Source: Bin5 sp965200685 (GTDB taxonomy: Bacteria > Chloroflexota > Anaerolineae > Caldilineales > Caldilineaceae). Taken from it: a stretch of DNA of 64,000 nt. Below, in pieces: positions 50,476 to 59,143 of the stretch. The notes below the pieces were generated by a model, which did not search any database, had not been told where the DNA came from, and worked only from the letters and a program-made list of their open reading frames with translations. Every line of letters begins with the position of its first letter. Position 1 is the stretch's first letter. The stretch is from positions 1,488,001 through 1,552,000 of the forward strand of contig OZ241379.1 in the NCBI GenBank assembly GCA_965200685.1. The letters are read 5' to 3'. A program made the position numbers and the translations under genes.

Positions 50476-51747
50476 TCACAAAGGACGCAGAGGAACCGGC
50501 ACAAATGTGAGAATAAAGACGAGTATGACGAAATAACCGAGCCAGCGTCGAATCGGATCCAGATTCGTCACATCATCTAGCGCGGGCGGGTGAAAGGGAC
50601 CGCCCATCAGTGTAATCAGCACCAGCCAGACAAACCAGCCACTCCAACCAATGTTCACCAGCCAGGGAAGGAGCCGCTGGACTTCCTGCACACCGGCCAG
50701 TGCCAAGACCAACATCATTCCCATTGCTATGAGATTGATCGGCCGGGCACGCCGCCCAAAGAGAGAAAACACGGTATGGCCACCGTCCAACTGGCCGAGG
50801 GGTAGCAGGTTCAGTGCTGTCACCAACAGACCGATCCAAGCAGCAAAGGCAATGTCATTCATCAGTACATCTTCAGCGGTGAGAGGGTTGGGCAGCACTT
50901 TACCATGGACAAGCACCTTTGCCCAGTAGTAAAGCAGACTATTGCCCTCTAACATAATACTGCCCTCTTCTAACAACGAAGGGGGCGGCACTTGCACTTC
51001 ACTGGTCGCCAGGCCGTACAGGAGCAAGGGCACTGCCAGGACCAGACCAGCTAGGGGCCCGGCCACGCCGATGTCAAAGAGCTTGCGCCGGTCAGGGATC
51101 GGGGCTTTCATGCGGATCACTGCGCCCAGTGTGCCCAAAAAACTAAATGGCATGGGGATAAAATAGGGCAGGGTCACTGCTACCTTATGATAACGTGCGG
51201 CAAAATAGTGCCCGAATTCGTGGGCCGCGAGGATGCCCAACAGGGTGGCTGCAAAAGGAACACCCAGGACCAACAGACTCGGCGTTGTGATAACGCGCAG
51301 GTATACATCTACAAGACCGTCCTCTGGGCCTAAGCCGATCTCGTCAATATCAATGCCATAGAGCATACCGGCCAGCAGTGTACTCATGACAGTGAGGAGA
51401 AAGAGGAGCGCATGCATCCATAGGTTTGAGGAAGTCGGCTGGATGCGAATAGGCAGTACTTCCAGAATGACATCTTCATCAGAGGCTGCATCCGGGTTGC
51501 GATGCAGCCTCGGGGTGTAGCCTCTCTGCTGGAACGCATCCAACCAGCGCGGGAAGACCTCGGCACTGTTGTGTTGAAGTCGCCCAAATAGCCGAGTCGG
51601 CGTCTTGTTGGACGCCGCCTGTACCGCGTCGACCCGCAGGTCATCGGCGACAATCGAACGGGCCAGCGCAAGGTCGAACGAAGCCACCTCTGCGTTGTTC
51701 GGTATTGTTGCTTCGTTCGGTCCGGTATCGTTATACAGCGATTTCAT
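50476..51747 (-). CDS. Site-2 protease family (M50) intramembrane metalloprotease
   Basis: 423-residue membrane protein that cleaves membrane-embedded substrates. The zinc-binding motif HEFGH is at 176-180 inside a helix, and LDGGH at 320-324 supplies the third metal ligand. PYFIPMPFSFLGTLGAVIRMKAPIPDRRKLFDIGVAGPLAGLV is characteristic of this group. The first 105 residues form a soluble N-terminal domain with no recognised homologue; several helices follow. The substrate cannot be predicted from context. The neighbours are the MFS gene (convergent) and the disrupted LLM gene. Confidence 0.93.
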   Translation of the reverse strand: MKSLYNDTGPNEATIPNNAEVASFDLALARSIVADDLRVDAVQAASNKTPTRLFGRLQHNSAEVFPRWLDAFQQRGYTPRLHRNPDAASDEDVILEVLPIRIQPTSSNLWMHALLFLLTVMSTLLAGMLYGIDIDEIGLGPEDGLVDVYLRVITTPSLLVLGVPFAATLLGILAAHEFGHYFAARYHKVAVTLPYFIPMPFSFLGTLGAVIRMKAPIPDRRKLFDIGVAGPLAGLVLAVPLLLYGLATSEVQVPPPSLLEEGSIMLEGNSLLYYWAKVLVHGKVLPNPLTAEDVLMNDIAFAAWIGLLVTALNLLPLGQLDGGHTVFSLFGRRARPINLIAMGMMLVLALAGVQEVQRLLPWLVNIGWSGWFVWLVLITLMGGPFHPPALDDVTNLDPIRRWLGYFVILVFILTFVPVPLRPL

Positions 51748-51755
51748 GGATTCCT

Positions 51756-52379
51756 CTACAGAACCAGTTCTGCCATCATGCGCACGGTATCAATGCTATC
51801 GGTCATAACTGTTAGGGTTGTAATCGGTACTTCCTGCCAGCTCTGCAAACGGTCAGCGATACGGGCGCGGGGGCCACACAGGGCGACAGCATCCACCAGG
51901 GCATCCGGTACCGCCATAGCCGCGCCAACCCGATCTCCGCGCAGATAGTGTTCCTGTATGGTATGGGCTGCCTCTTCAAAACCATAGCGGCATGCCAGAT
52001 TGAAGTAAAAATTTTTGCTCTTGGCCCCCATCCCACCCACGTACAGAGCGAGGGTCGGCTTTACCTGCCTCCAACAATGCGCCAAGTCATCTCCTAGCAC
52101 GACAATCACAGAGGGCGCAATGTCGAACCCCTCTAGATTTTTGTGGTGCCCACGCGCGCGCCCGGCCTCAACCGCCTGGGCCATGGTCTTGTTGTAAAAT
52201 TGCGGGGCGAAGAAAATCGGCAACCAACCATCGGCCAGTTCTGCGGCCAACTGCACATTTTGCTGGCCAATGGCAGCTAGATAGATCGGTAGGTCAGCCC
52301 GCCCGTGGAGGATACTTTTTAAGGGTTTGCCCAGCCCCCATGAGCCAAGGCCCGAGTAGGGCAACTGGTAGAATTTGCC
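51756..52379 (-). pseudogene. LLM-class oxidoreductase, C-terminal part, separated by IS607 insertion
   Basis: Encodes the last 207 residues of an F420-dependent LLM-type oxidoreductase, from the interrupted Gly codon (52379-52377) through KFYQLPYSGLGSWGLGKPLKSILHGRADLPIYLAAIG to the stop. AAELADGWLPIFFAP is also typical of the family. It continues, in frame, the N-terminal half at 54104-54511: joining them at the shared GGC codon gives an uninterrupted 342-codon protein, a normal family length. The open frame begins artificially at 52424 inside the element. The function of the intact protein was probably oxidation of a small molecule with F420. Confidence 0.88.
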
Positions 52380-52390
52380 GATACATTTTT

Positions 52391-52429
52391 GTTGAGTGAA
52401 TCTGTGTAAGTTTGCAGAATTCATTCAAC
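52391..52429 (-). ncRNA. Stem-loop at the IS607 right end (candidate omega-RNA scaffold)
   Basis: GTTGAGTGAAT (52391-52401) and ATTCATTCAAC (52419-52429) pair over 11 bp with one mismatch or wobble, around 17 nt, and overlap the tnpB stop codon. In IS200/605/607 elements the RNA that guides TnpB is transcribed from the tnpB 3' end into the right flank, so this hairpin is in the right place. The guide would be the LLM sequence directly beyond 52380. Confidence 0.5.
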
Positions 52430-53605
52430 AACGCACGCTTGTAACGCGGGTGTATCTCCCAAAGCGCGCAGGAATATCCCACGCGCGCCATTGATGTCTC
52501 TATCCATGCGTTGCCCATCTCTCCCGACCATCACCTTTGCGCCACCTAGATTGTTCTTGACTTCGCCTGTCCAGCTACACGTTTTCGATGTATAGGCTTC
52601 ATTCACATCAAGCACCAGCTTACCGGTCTCGTGGGCTTTGTGCTTCAAGAACTGCTTGAAACGATAGTGTGCAAAGGTCATCATCATTCTAGCTGTCTTT
52701 TTGCGTATTTTACGCGTACCACGCTTTACCATATCCTTGGTTTCAAACGTGGGCAGCAGAATGATGTCGAAATTATCCACCAGATAGCGGGCAGCCTTGT
52801 GGTGCAGTTCATCAACCAGATTCTGTATCTTCACGCGCAATCTGGCAGCAGCCTTGCGGAGACGCTGCCGACGCTTGCCCTTGGCCTTTGACAAATCGCT
52901 TAACACATTGTCAAGGTGCGTACACAAGCGTTGAATCTGACCGAAATCACCACGACCTAGCCAACCACAACTGGTTTCAGAAAAGAATGTCAGGAACGAA
53001 CGGATGCCTGGATCGAGTGCGACAACACGCCCTTGGGTCTCGGATACGTGGTGTCTCTCCTTATACGGGCATACTAAAAAGTAGCGACCATTGTCTAGCA
53101 CTAGCCGGCAGTCTAATAGGTCGCCGGGTAATTCTTCACGCCGCAGCAGAGTGCCTTGTAGTATGCGAACATACACGCCGCGCTCTTTTACTGCTGTCTT
53201 GGGGATGAAACACGACTGCTTCGGGTGTTTCCTTGCTCTGAACTTCATGTCGAAGGGTTCGCCAGTCTGGGCAGCCTTACACGTCTCTGTCTCCACAGCT
53301 TTGCAGGCGTCTTTTACAGCCTGCCCCTTAATCTGATAGGGCACGTCATTAAGCCAATCGTACCACACGAACAGCTCTTTCATGTTCGCCTTGATATACT
53401 GCCAGTCGTTTGCATTGCCCTTGTTGAGGTACTCAACACACTGGTTGTATACATAGCGACTGGCCCGAAACCACTCGTTCCGAATCATGTCCCTCTGTTC
53501 CGCGTTGGGATAGATGCGGATCCGCTTTGATTTGGTTACTGTGACGACGCGCTCCCTAGAGGCGTGCAGAGAACTTGTTGAGGATGGCGTGAAGATCCTC
53601 CGCAA
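52421..53605 (-). CDS. tnpB: TnpB (IS607-type RNA-guided nuclease), atypical zinc region
   Basis: Programmable RNA-guided endonuclease of the transposon. From a TTG start at 53605 the protein would have 394 residues; the start is uncertain because the frame is open to 54013 through the overlapping tnpA region. The N-terminal helices (KSKRIRIYPNAEQRDMIRNEW, then FRASRYVYNQCVEYL) are typical. RuvC residues are D198 in VVALDPGIRSF, E288 in LLPTFETKDM and D370 in MDRDINGARGIFLRAL. The zinc finger normally seen as two CxxC pairs is missing: YTSKTCSWTGEVKNN has one Cys, and no second pair follows before DRD. This ending resembles Fanzor-like relatives of IS607 TnpB. All three acidic residues remain. 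Confidence 0.85.
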   Translation of the reverse strand: MRRIFTPSSTSSLHASRERVVTVTKSKRIRIYPNAEQRDMIRNEWFRASRYVYNQCVEYLNKGNANDWQYIKANMKELFVWYDWLNDVPYQIKGQAVKDACKAVETETCKAAQTGEPFDMKFRARKHPKQSCFIPKTAVKERGVYVRILQGTLLRREELPGDLLDCRLVLDNGRYFLVCPYKERHHVSETQGRVVALDPGIRSFLTFFSETSCGWLGRGDFGQIQRLCTHLDNVLSDLSKAKGKRRQRLRKAAARLRVKIQNLVDELHHKAARYLVDNFDIILLPTFETKDMVKRGTRKIRKKTARMMMTFAHYRFKQFLKHKAHETGKLVLDVNEAYTSKTCSWTGEVKNNLGGAKVMVGRDGQRMDRDINGARGIFLRALGDTPALQACVVE

Positions 53606-54035
53606 GTCCCCGCGGGGGGCTGTGTGTAACCTAGTTGAGAACCACGAGTTGGCCACCGTTTTGTTCGATGAGTCGCTCGATGAGTTCTGCTCCAAATCGC
53701 GCAAGAAGGTCTCTGTAGGCAACCACAAGCGTGAGCTTTTCTCCGCGGTGTAGTCTGTCCAGTAGGGATAACAGCCCTCGTCTTTTGAAGTTGAGTCCAC
53801 TGCTGACGTCTGTGACGACTTCCGCTTCCGGGTAGCAGCTTTGCATGTATTCGACTTGCCTGTTGAGGTCGTCTCGTTGTTTGGCACACCCAACTCGGCA
53901 ATAGCAAATTCCGAGAAATTCGTCAATGTCATATCTCCTGTGTCCACCAGGCGTTCGCACATACGATATCCGGCCCTTATCGGCCCATCTTCGCATTGTG
54001 GCCGGATAAACACCTGATTTTTTCCCAGCTTCCTT
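53559..54035 (-). pseudogene. Degraded IS607 TnpA (MerR-type HTH plus serine recombinase)
   Basis: The visible open part (53996 to 53631) has RRWADKGRISYVRTPGGHRRYDIDEFLG, the MerR helix-turn-helix and wing, then ICYCRVGCAKQRDDLNRQVEYM with the catalytic serine neighbourhood changed from CRVSSAKQ to CRVGCAKQ. An in-frame TAG after QLVVLN is followed by the expected continuation VTHSPPRGLAEDLHAILNKFSARL and a second TAG. The region before 53996 encodes KEAGKKSGVYPAT, the start of the same helix-turn-helix, but no ATG, GTG or TTG is in frame. The protein is therefore most likely inactive, so the element probably no longer transposes alone. Confidence 0.8.
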
Positions 54036-54053
54036 TGATGGATGTCTGTGCCT

Positions 54054-54083
54054 ATTATATACTCTTGTTGGAATTTATGTCAA
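54054..54083 (-). promoter_or_regulatory. Consensus promoter in the IS607 left end
   Basis: Read on the minus strand, TTGACA (54083-54078) and TATAAT (54059-54054) are both perfect and 18 nt apart. It sits within 50 nt of the element end and would transcribe tnpA and tnpB. Confidence 0.75.
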
Positions 54084-54103
54084 ATTTCACCCTGCTGCAG
54101 TTA

Positions 54104-54511
54104 GCCCTCAAAGGTCAAGGGCTCCTGCCGGGCAAAGATACGGCGCACGATTTCAATATACTCCCGTGTACGGGTGAGAGGCTTGGCATAGCCGACGCCG
54201 TGCCAGCCTTCTACCACCTGCGGACCGGAGAGGCCCAGGCCCAGCAACATACGCCCGCCGGAGAGCTGGTCTAGAGTCAGGGCTGTCATGGCCGTCATGG
54301 CCGGGGAGCGGGCCGGCATCTGTAGAATTGCCGTGCCCAGATGAATTTGCTCCGTCTGTGCGCCAATCCATGCCAAGGGTGATACCGCATCGGACCCGTA
54401 GGCCTCTGCGGTCCACACTGCATAGTAGCCTAGCCGGTCCGCCTCGCGGATCAGATCCATGGGCAGTTTGATGGTTGCCCCGGCATATCCTGTATTGAGT
54501 CCCAGTCGCAT
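54104..54511 (-). pseudogene. LLM-class oxidoreductase, N-terminal part, interrupted by IS607
   Basis: Encodes the first 136 residues (MRLGLNTGYAGATIKLPMDLIREADRLGY) of an F420-dependent LLM oxidoreductase, with AYGSDAVSPLAWIGAQTEQIHLGT and LSGGRMLLGLGLSGPQVVEGWHG, all family hallmarks. It ends TFEG at the element junction; the TAA directly after (54101-54103) belongs to the IS end. No Shine-Dalgarno site precedes the ATG. The continuation is at 51756-52379. Confidence 0.88.
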
Positions 54512-54525
54512 GAATTTACAAACAT

Positions 54526-54615
54526 CTAAAGAGTTCCGCGGTCAATGGCATTCTGTTCGACCGCCAGTTTGATTTCGGCTGTGGTGCTGGTAAAAGGTGG
54601 CAGATCATCTACCAT
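54526..54615 (-). pseudogene. Short open frame after the methyltransferase gene, possible truncated gene
   Basis: A 29-codon frame (MVDDLPPFTSTTAEIKLAVE, then QNAIDRGTL) begins 19 nt after the methyltransferase stop with AAGGA about 11 nt before its ATG, and ends 14 nt before the LLM start. It could be the N-terminus of a lost partner gene such as a restriction enzyme, or a genuine small protein. I do not recognise the sequence. Confidence 0.3.
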
Positions 54616-54634
54616 GCGATATGTTGTCCTTAAT

Positions 54635-56131
54635 TTATGGCTTGCGCCAGATTGTAATGCTTTTCCGAAGAGCAACTCGTCCAAATTTCCCCATCTGTTG
54701 GCTGCTATTCCCCTTGCGCTGCGGCAGTACATAGACTTTCAACGGCTCAAAGCCCAATTGCTCGGCAAGATTCGTGCTTAATAGGTCAACAGGGATAATC
54801 TCTCCTGCATAACGTACATTGTCATTGACAAAGGCCACATGTGCGCCAGAACGACACAGACGAAATAGCTCGGCAAAAACAAATGTCAACTCTGTAAAAT
54901 AGTTCTCAATCATTGTCAAAATGCCACGATTGTTGACTTCTCCTCGCTCCTGGCGCAGTTGTAAGGCCTGTTTGACCTCATGCAGAGCAGCATTGTGGTC
55001 GAGCACACATGTAATTTCGTTGAACCGTTTCCATGCCCCAATCGTCTGATAATGCTTACGTAACTTCCCCAATTTCGACCGATTTTCCACTGTACAGGAT
55101 AATAAATCTTGCCGTAGATCGAAAATCCGTTCCTTCACGCCCAAATAGGCCAATTCCAACGCATACGTTCGTGTATAGTCATAGCGATTGGCATAAGGGG
55201 GCGATGTAATCACCCCTGAGAATTTTTCGCCAGCCAATGTAGATAAGATGTAAAGGCTATTGCCCTCCAATAAGGTCTGCTCGCTGGAAGGAAACTTCTG
55301 CTTCTGTAGAATTTGGATATCGCGGAGTACATCTCGCAGCGCGATGCCAAAAGCATCGCGTACATTTGGAAGTACACCTTTATCAATCCCGATGACCTCT
55401 TTTTTCCCCTGGGCTGTGCGCTGACGATTTCGCTCTTGTACTTTTGCAGCACGCCCATCCCAACGCAGAAACTGTCCGTCTTTGCGGGTAAAACTGATAG
55501 CTTCCAAGATGCTGGTCAGGAGCAAACGGCAGAGGATACGCGCGCCCTCGCTGATGGCGGCTGTCTTGAGCCAATCGGTCAGAGCCATCAAATCATTTTC
55601 AGTTTTTTTGGGAAACGCCCCTTCTGTAATCGTCACATGTGGAAATGTAAGATGCGTGGGTGGCAGAGTCATTGTAGCGACTTGTCGTGCGATTTGCCTA
55701 AGTTCATCCACAGAGTATTCGGCAAGGCGAGATTTTGCCTGCCAGGCCAAATGGCAATGTGGCAGCAACTCAATCCCTGTAGCATTGATTCCGCTTAACA
55801 ATGCCACGAGCAAAGTCGTTGCTGAACCAGCAAATGGCTCCAAGATGTGGTCGCCCGGCCTCACCCCGAACTCCTCAAGAAGCCTCGTGACCAGTTGAGG
55901 AGAAAATCCTTCCCGATACTTCAACCATCCGTGTAGAATTTCGTCTTTACTTGCCTGAAAACTCACCAACCTGCGGTTGAATTGTGTCGTTTCTTCTAAC
56001 AGAAAAGCGTAACGTCGCTCAAGAGAGAGACGCTCACGTTCAGCCGCGATATGTTGATGAGAAAACGACTTTCTGGAAAGGTCTATTTTGCCTTTGCTTG
56101 GCATATCTGTCAGAAATGGCATCTGCGCCAT
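54635..56131 (-). CDS. DNA methyltransferase (orphan, SPPY type)
   Basis: 498 residues. SAM-binding motif I is EPFAGSATT at 98-106, preceded by HGWLKYREGFSPQLVTRLLEEFGV. The catalytic motif is TSPPYANRYDYT near residue 317, suggesting N4-cytosine or N6-adenine modification. AHVAFVNDNVRYAGEIIPVD near the C-terminus belongs to the methylase core of this class. Its stop is followed by the short frame at 54526-54615 and then the LLM gene, while the CoA-transferase gene lies directly upstream. No nuclease is recognised nearby. The composition is less GC-rich than the flanking CoA-transferase, hinting at transfer. Confidence 0.82.
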   Translation of the reverse strand: MAQMPFLTDMPSKGKIDLSRKSFSHQHIAAERERLSLERRYAFLLEETTQFNRRLVSFQASKDEILHGWLKYREGFSPQLVTRLLEEFGVRPGDHILEPFAGSATTLLVALLSGINATGIELLPHCHLAWQAKSRLAEYSVDELRQIARQVATMTLPPTHLTFPHVTITEGAFPKKTENDLMALTDWLKTAAISEGARILCRLLLTSILEAISFTRKDGQFLRWDGRAAKVQERNRQRTAQGKKEVIGIDKGVLPNVRDAFGIALRDVLRDIQILQKQKFPSSEQTLLEGNSLYILSTLAGEKFSGVITSPPYANRYDYTRTYALELAYLGVKERIFDLRQDLLSCTVENRSKLGKLRKHYQTIGAWKRFNEITCVLDHNAALHEVKQALQLRQERGEVNNRGILTMIENYFTELTFVFAELFRLCRSGAHVAFVNDNVRYAGEIIPVDLLSTNLAEQLGFEPLKVYVLPQRKGNSSQQMGKFGRVALRKSITIWRKP

Positions 56132-56133
56132 GA

Positions 56134-57723
56134 TTAGGTATGGCTCTGTAATCGCAAGCCCATGGGTTCCGGCGTAAATAGCCGCCGCTCCATTTCCCGC
56201 AGCTCGGGCGCGACCGCCAAGGGGAATTCACATTGGGCCAGCACATCCTGTTCCAGAGACGCGCCGGGCGCAATTTCTGTAACAGTCCAGCCAGTTGGAT
56301 CCAGGCGCAGAACACAGCGTTCGGTAACGGCAATGACATTCTGGCCGGTCTGGCGGGCACGCTGTCCGCTGAAGGTAACATGCTCCACTTCGTGTACAAA
56401 CTTACGCACTTTGCCTTCGCGGTCAATACATAGCTGCCCATCCCGTACTGCCAATTGGGCCCCGCCGGTGGTGAATGTGCCACTGATGACGATGTTTTTG
56501 GCGTTGGCAGTGATATCCACAAAGCCGCCGACACCGGCCGTCACATGGGGGCGGGCCGCCAGTTTGGAGACGTTAATGTTCCCTTCCCTGTCCACCTGCA
56601 TAAACGACAGACAGCTACGGTCGAAGCCACCGCCCTGAAAATAGCTGAACTGGTCCGCTGAGGGGATGATCGCCTGCGCGTTGGCCGCGCAGCCGAACTG
56701 AAAGCCGAGCAGAGGCATGCCCCCCACGGCTCCTTGCTCGATCACCCACGTGACCGCACCATCCAGCCCCTCTTCAAGCAGAACTCGTGGTACCAGCGCG
56801 GAGATGCCAAAGCCGAGATTGACCGCCTCAGCGGCCCGCAGTTCCATGGCCGTCCGTCGCGCGATAACCTTCTGCAAGCTCCACTCGGCCAGTGTAAAAC
56901 TATCTGTCGGTACCCGCACCTCTCCACTGATGGCCGGATCATAGTCGGTTTGCGTCGTCTGTTTGGGATCTGGCACAACGACAACCACGTCCACCAATAC
57001 ACTCGGTACCCGCACGGACTGGGCTGGCAGGGTCCCGGCGGCCACCCGCCGCTCCACCTGCGCGATGACGGTTCCACCGTTATTGTGGCTGGCCAGGGCC
57101 ACATCGTACGCGCCTAAGAACGCCCCTTCCCGCTCAAAAGAGAGATTGCCCCACTCATCGGCAGTCGTGGCCCGAACCAGGGCTACATCTGGATGTAGAG
57201 AGCGTAGATAGAGCCACTCCTGCCCGTCGAATTCCACCACCTGTACGATTTCCTCGGTGGTGCGGCTGTTCATCCGGCCCCCTTGCCGCCGAGGATCCAG
57301 AAAGGTGTCCATCCCCACTTGTGTTAAGACACCGGGCCGCCGGGCCGCGGCCTCCCGCAATTGGTGGAAGATCAGCCCGCTCGGGATGTTGTAGGCTTCG
57401 ACTTCATTCTCGTGAATCATCCGCCAGATTTTGGGCGATTCCATGGATGATGGCCCGGAGGGATAGGAGCCGGCGATCACCCGGGTCAACAGACCAGGCT
57501 GGGCGATATGATCGATGCCATAGATACCGTACATATCCCCGGCCGCGATGGGATGAACCGTCGTCAGGTTCTGCGGATGGCCGCTCGCTACAAAACGCTC
57601 GCCCACAGCCCACAATAGCGCGTCCGGGCAGAGCAGCCCGCTGGATGCGTTGACGACAACCATTGCGTTATCAGGGATCAGCGCAGCGGCTTCAGAAAGG
57701 GTTACAAAACAAGTGTGTGGCAT
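56134..57723 (-). CDS. Acyl-CoA:carboxylate CoA-transferase (YdiF/propionate type)
   Basis: 529-residue fused alpha-beta CoA-transferase. The N-terminal half has IPDNAMVVVNASSGLLCPDALLWAVGERF and AGDMYGIYGIDHIAQPGLLTRVIAGSYPSGP; the C-terminal half carries VTWVIEQGAVGGMPLLGFQFG near residues 322-342, with the active-site Glu in EQG (usually ENG). It moves CoA between acyl-CoA and carboxylates such as acetate, acetoacetate or propionate. The gene ends 2 nt before the methyltransferase start (56131). It starts 33 nt after the alcohol dehydrogenase gene stop, so the two may be co-transcribed in a fermentative or ketone-related pathway. Confidence 0.92.
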   Translation of the reverse strand: MPHTCFVTLSEAAALIPDNAMVVVNASSGLLCPDALLWAVGERFVASGHPQNLTTVHPIAAGDMYGIYGIDHIAQPGLLTRVIAGSYPSGPSSMESPKIWRMIHENEVEAYNIPSGLIFHQLREAAARRPGVLTQVGMDTFLDPRRQGGRMNSRTTEEIVQVVEFDGQEWLYLRSLHPDVALVRATTADEWGNLSFEREGAFLGAYDVALASHNNGGTVIAQVERRVAAGTLPAQSVRVPSVLVDVVVVVPDPKQTTQTDYDPAISGEVRVPTDSFTLAEWSLQKVIARRTAMELRAAEAVNLGFGISALVPRVLLEEGLDGAVTWVIEQGAVGGMPLLGFQFGCAANAQAIIPSADQFSYFQGGGFDRSCLSFMQVDREGNINVSKLAARPHVTAGVGGFVDITANAKNIVISGTFTTGGAQLAVRDGQLCIDREGKVRKFVHEVEHVTFSGQRARQTGQNVIAVTERCVLRLDPTGWTVTEIAPGASLEQDVLAQCEFPLAVAPELREMERRLFTPEPMGLRLQSHT

Positions 57724-57756
57724 TGTGCAATACCTGTCATTTTGCTTGGCGACAGC

Positions 57757-59031
57757 TCAAGCCTCGCGCAAGCGTTGATAGGCCTGGTCGCCGACAGCAA
57801 GGGTGACAGCAGATCCGATTTCATCCGCCTGCAGCAGTGCTGCGTATACATTCTCCGGCGTCACCTCCAATGGCTCATTGTCCATTAGCGGCATGGCTGC
57901 GGCCGCAGCCATGGCCGCCTGCAAGGCCGGGCCGTCGGTGCTGATGTCTAAGGAACACTGGGCTAGATGAGTGGGCAGCCCGATTGTTGCACAAAAACGA
58001 GCCACCTGCTCGCATTCCTCTGGGTTTTGTTCCAAGGCCAGATGGGTAAGCAGCCCCATCGCCACCATCTCCCCATGGAGGTACTGCTCCCGCACTACAG
58101 GTAGCTGGGTAAGGCCGCTGGCGACCGCATGGGCTGCGGCCACGCCGCCGCTTTCAAAGCCGATGCCACTCAGGAGCGTATTGGCTTCGATCACCCGTTC
58201 CACGGCCTCATCTACCTGGCCGCGATAGGTGGCTTCAACCGCAGCTACACCCTCATCAAAGACCGTCTGGGCACACAGTTCAGCGATGGAGTGGGCGGCA
58301 AGCGTCGGGCGACCGCCGAGAACCGAGCGTCCGGCCGGATTGCGAAAACAGGTACGTGCCTCGTAGCGAGTCGCCAACGCATCCCCCATCCCTGCCACGA
58401 GATAACGCACCGGCGCGGCAACGACCACCTGAGAATCAACCAACACCAATGCCGGGCTATCCGGGAAGGATTCAGCACCTTGGAGGATCCCCTGCGGCGA
58501 GTAGATCACCGACAAGGCAGAGCAGGGCGCGTCCGTGGAAGCGATAGTAGGGCAGATGACCACAGGTAGGGCCAGCCGGTAGGCGACGCATTTACCGGCA
58601 TCAAGACATTTGCCGCCCCCGACCGCGATGAGGCTGTCAAAGGGGTATGTATCGTGCTGTACGTGGCGCGTTGCTTTCCCTTTGTGTGCCTGCAAACTGG
58701 CAACGGCCCGCTCGATCTCCTCATAGGAACACTCGCCCTGAAAAACCTCAACAGTCGGCTCCATGCCCGCTTCCCGTAGGCCATGCAAAAGTTGCTCACC
58801 ATGGCGGCGCAGACCACCGGCACTGATGAAAATCGCGGGCCGTGTACTGGGGACAAGCGACAGAAATCGGCTCAGATGATCGAGCAGACCGGGCCCTTGC
58901 ACGTAGCGGCCCGGGGCGATAAGGCCGACAGGGGGCATGGCTCTGTCGGTGTCCGCGAGGGAAAAGAGTGGCTTGGGGGAAAAAGAGGCAAATTGGCGTG
59001 ATACTTGCGGCGCGACATTGGTTGTTGTCAT
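57757..59031 (-). CDS. Iron-containing alcohol/glycerol dehydrogenase
   Basis: 424 residues from ATG 59031, which has GAGGA about 8 nt upstream; in-frame ATGs at 59040 and 59061 are alternatives. GGGKCLDAGKCVAYRL near 143-158 is the NAD-binding GGGK..D..K motif. VICPTIASTDAPCSALSVIY matches the glycerol-dehydrogenase subgroup, and HGEMVAMGLLTHLAL near 318-332 includes a metal-ligand His. It oxidises or reduces a polyol or alcohol with NAD(H). It is longer than typical GldA (about 370) because of an N-terminal extension and a spacer. Upstream of the CoA-transferase on the same strand. Confidence 0.88.
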   Translation of the reverse strand: MTTTNVAPQVSRQFASFSPKPLFSLADTDRAMPPVGLIAPGRYVQGPGLLDHLSRFLSLVPSTRPAIFISAGGLRRHGEQLLHGLREAGMEPTVEVFQGECSYEEIERAVASLQAHKGKATRHVQHDTYPFDSLIAVGGGKCLDAGKCVAYRLALPVVICPTIASTDAPCSALSVIYSPQGILQGAESFPDSPALVLVDSQVVVAAPVRYLVAGMGDALATRYEARTCFRNPAGRSVLGGRPTLAAHSIAELCAQTVFDEGVAAVEATYRGQVDEAVERVIEANTLLSGIGFESGGVAAAHAVASGLTQLPVVREQYLHGEMVAMGLLTHLALEQNPEECEQVARFCATIGLPTHLAQCSLDISTDGPALQAAMAAAAAMPLMDNEPLEVTPENVYAALLQADEIGSAVTLAVGDQAYQRLREA

Positions 59032-59143
59032 GACATGCATCCTCATTTCGATCTTCAGCAATGGGAATCAATCGTATGCTTCTTGGCTCACAAACGATTT
59101 CCCAGTATGATACTTGACAATACACAAATCAAGAATCAAGACC

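Larger units (their letters stand above)
52380..54103 (-). mobile_element. IS607-type insertion element (tnpA remnant plus tnpB)
   Basis: About 1.72 kb inserted into the LLM gene. Both junctions carry the same triplet, GGC on the coding strand (52377-52379 and 54104-54106), matching IS607 insertion at a GG dinucleotide without terminal inverted repeats or target duplication. Removing the element restores the reading frame exactly. The element contains, in its coding direction, a perfect promoter, a degraded MerR/serine-recombinase tnpA and a tnpB in overlapping frames. The exact ends are uncertain by 1-2 nt because of the shared bases. Confidence 0.9.

Noticed and set aside
52421..54013. A single 530-residue TnpB reading from 54013
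   Set aside because: The first about 136 residues overlap the tnpA remnant in another frame and look like no TnpB; the real start is internal.
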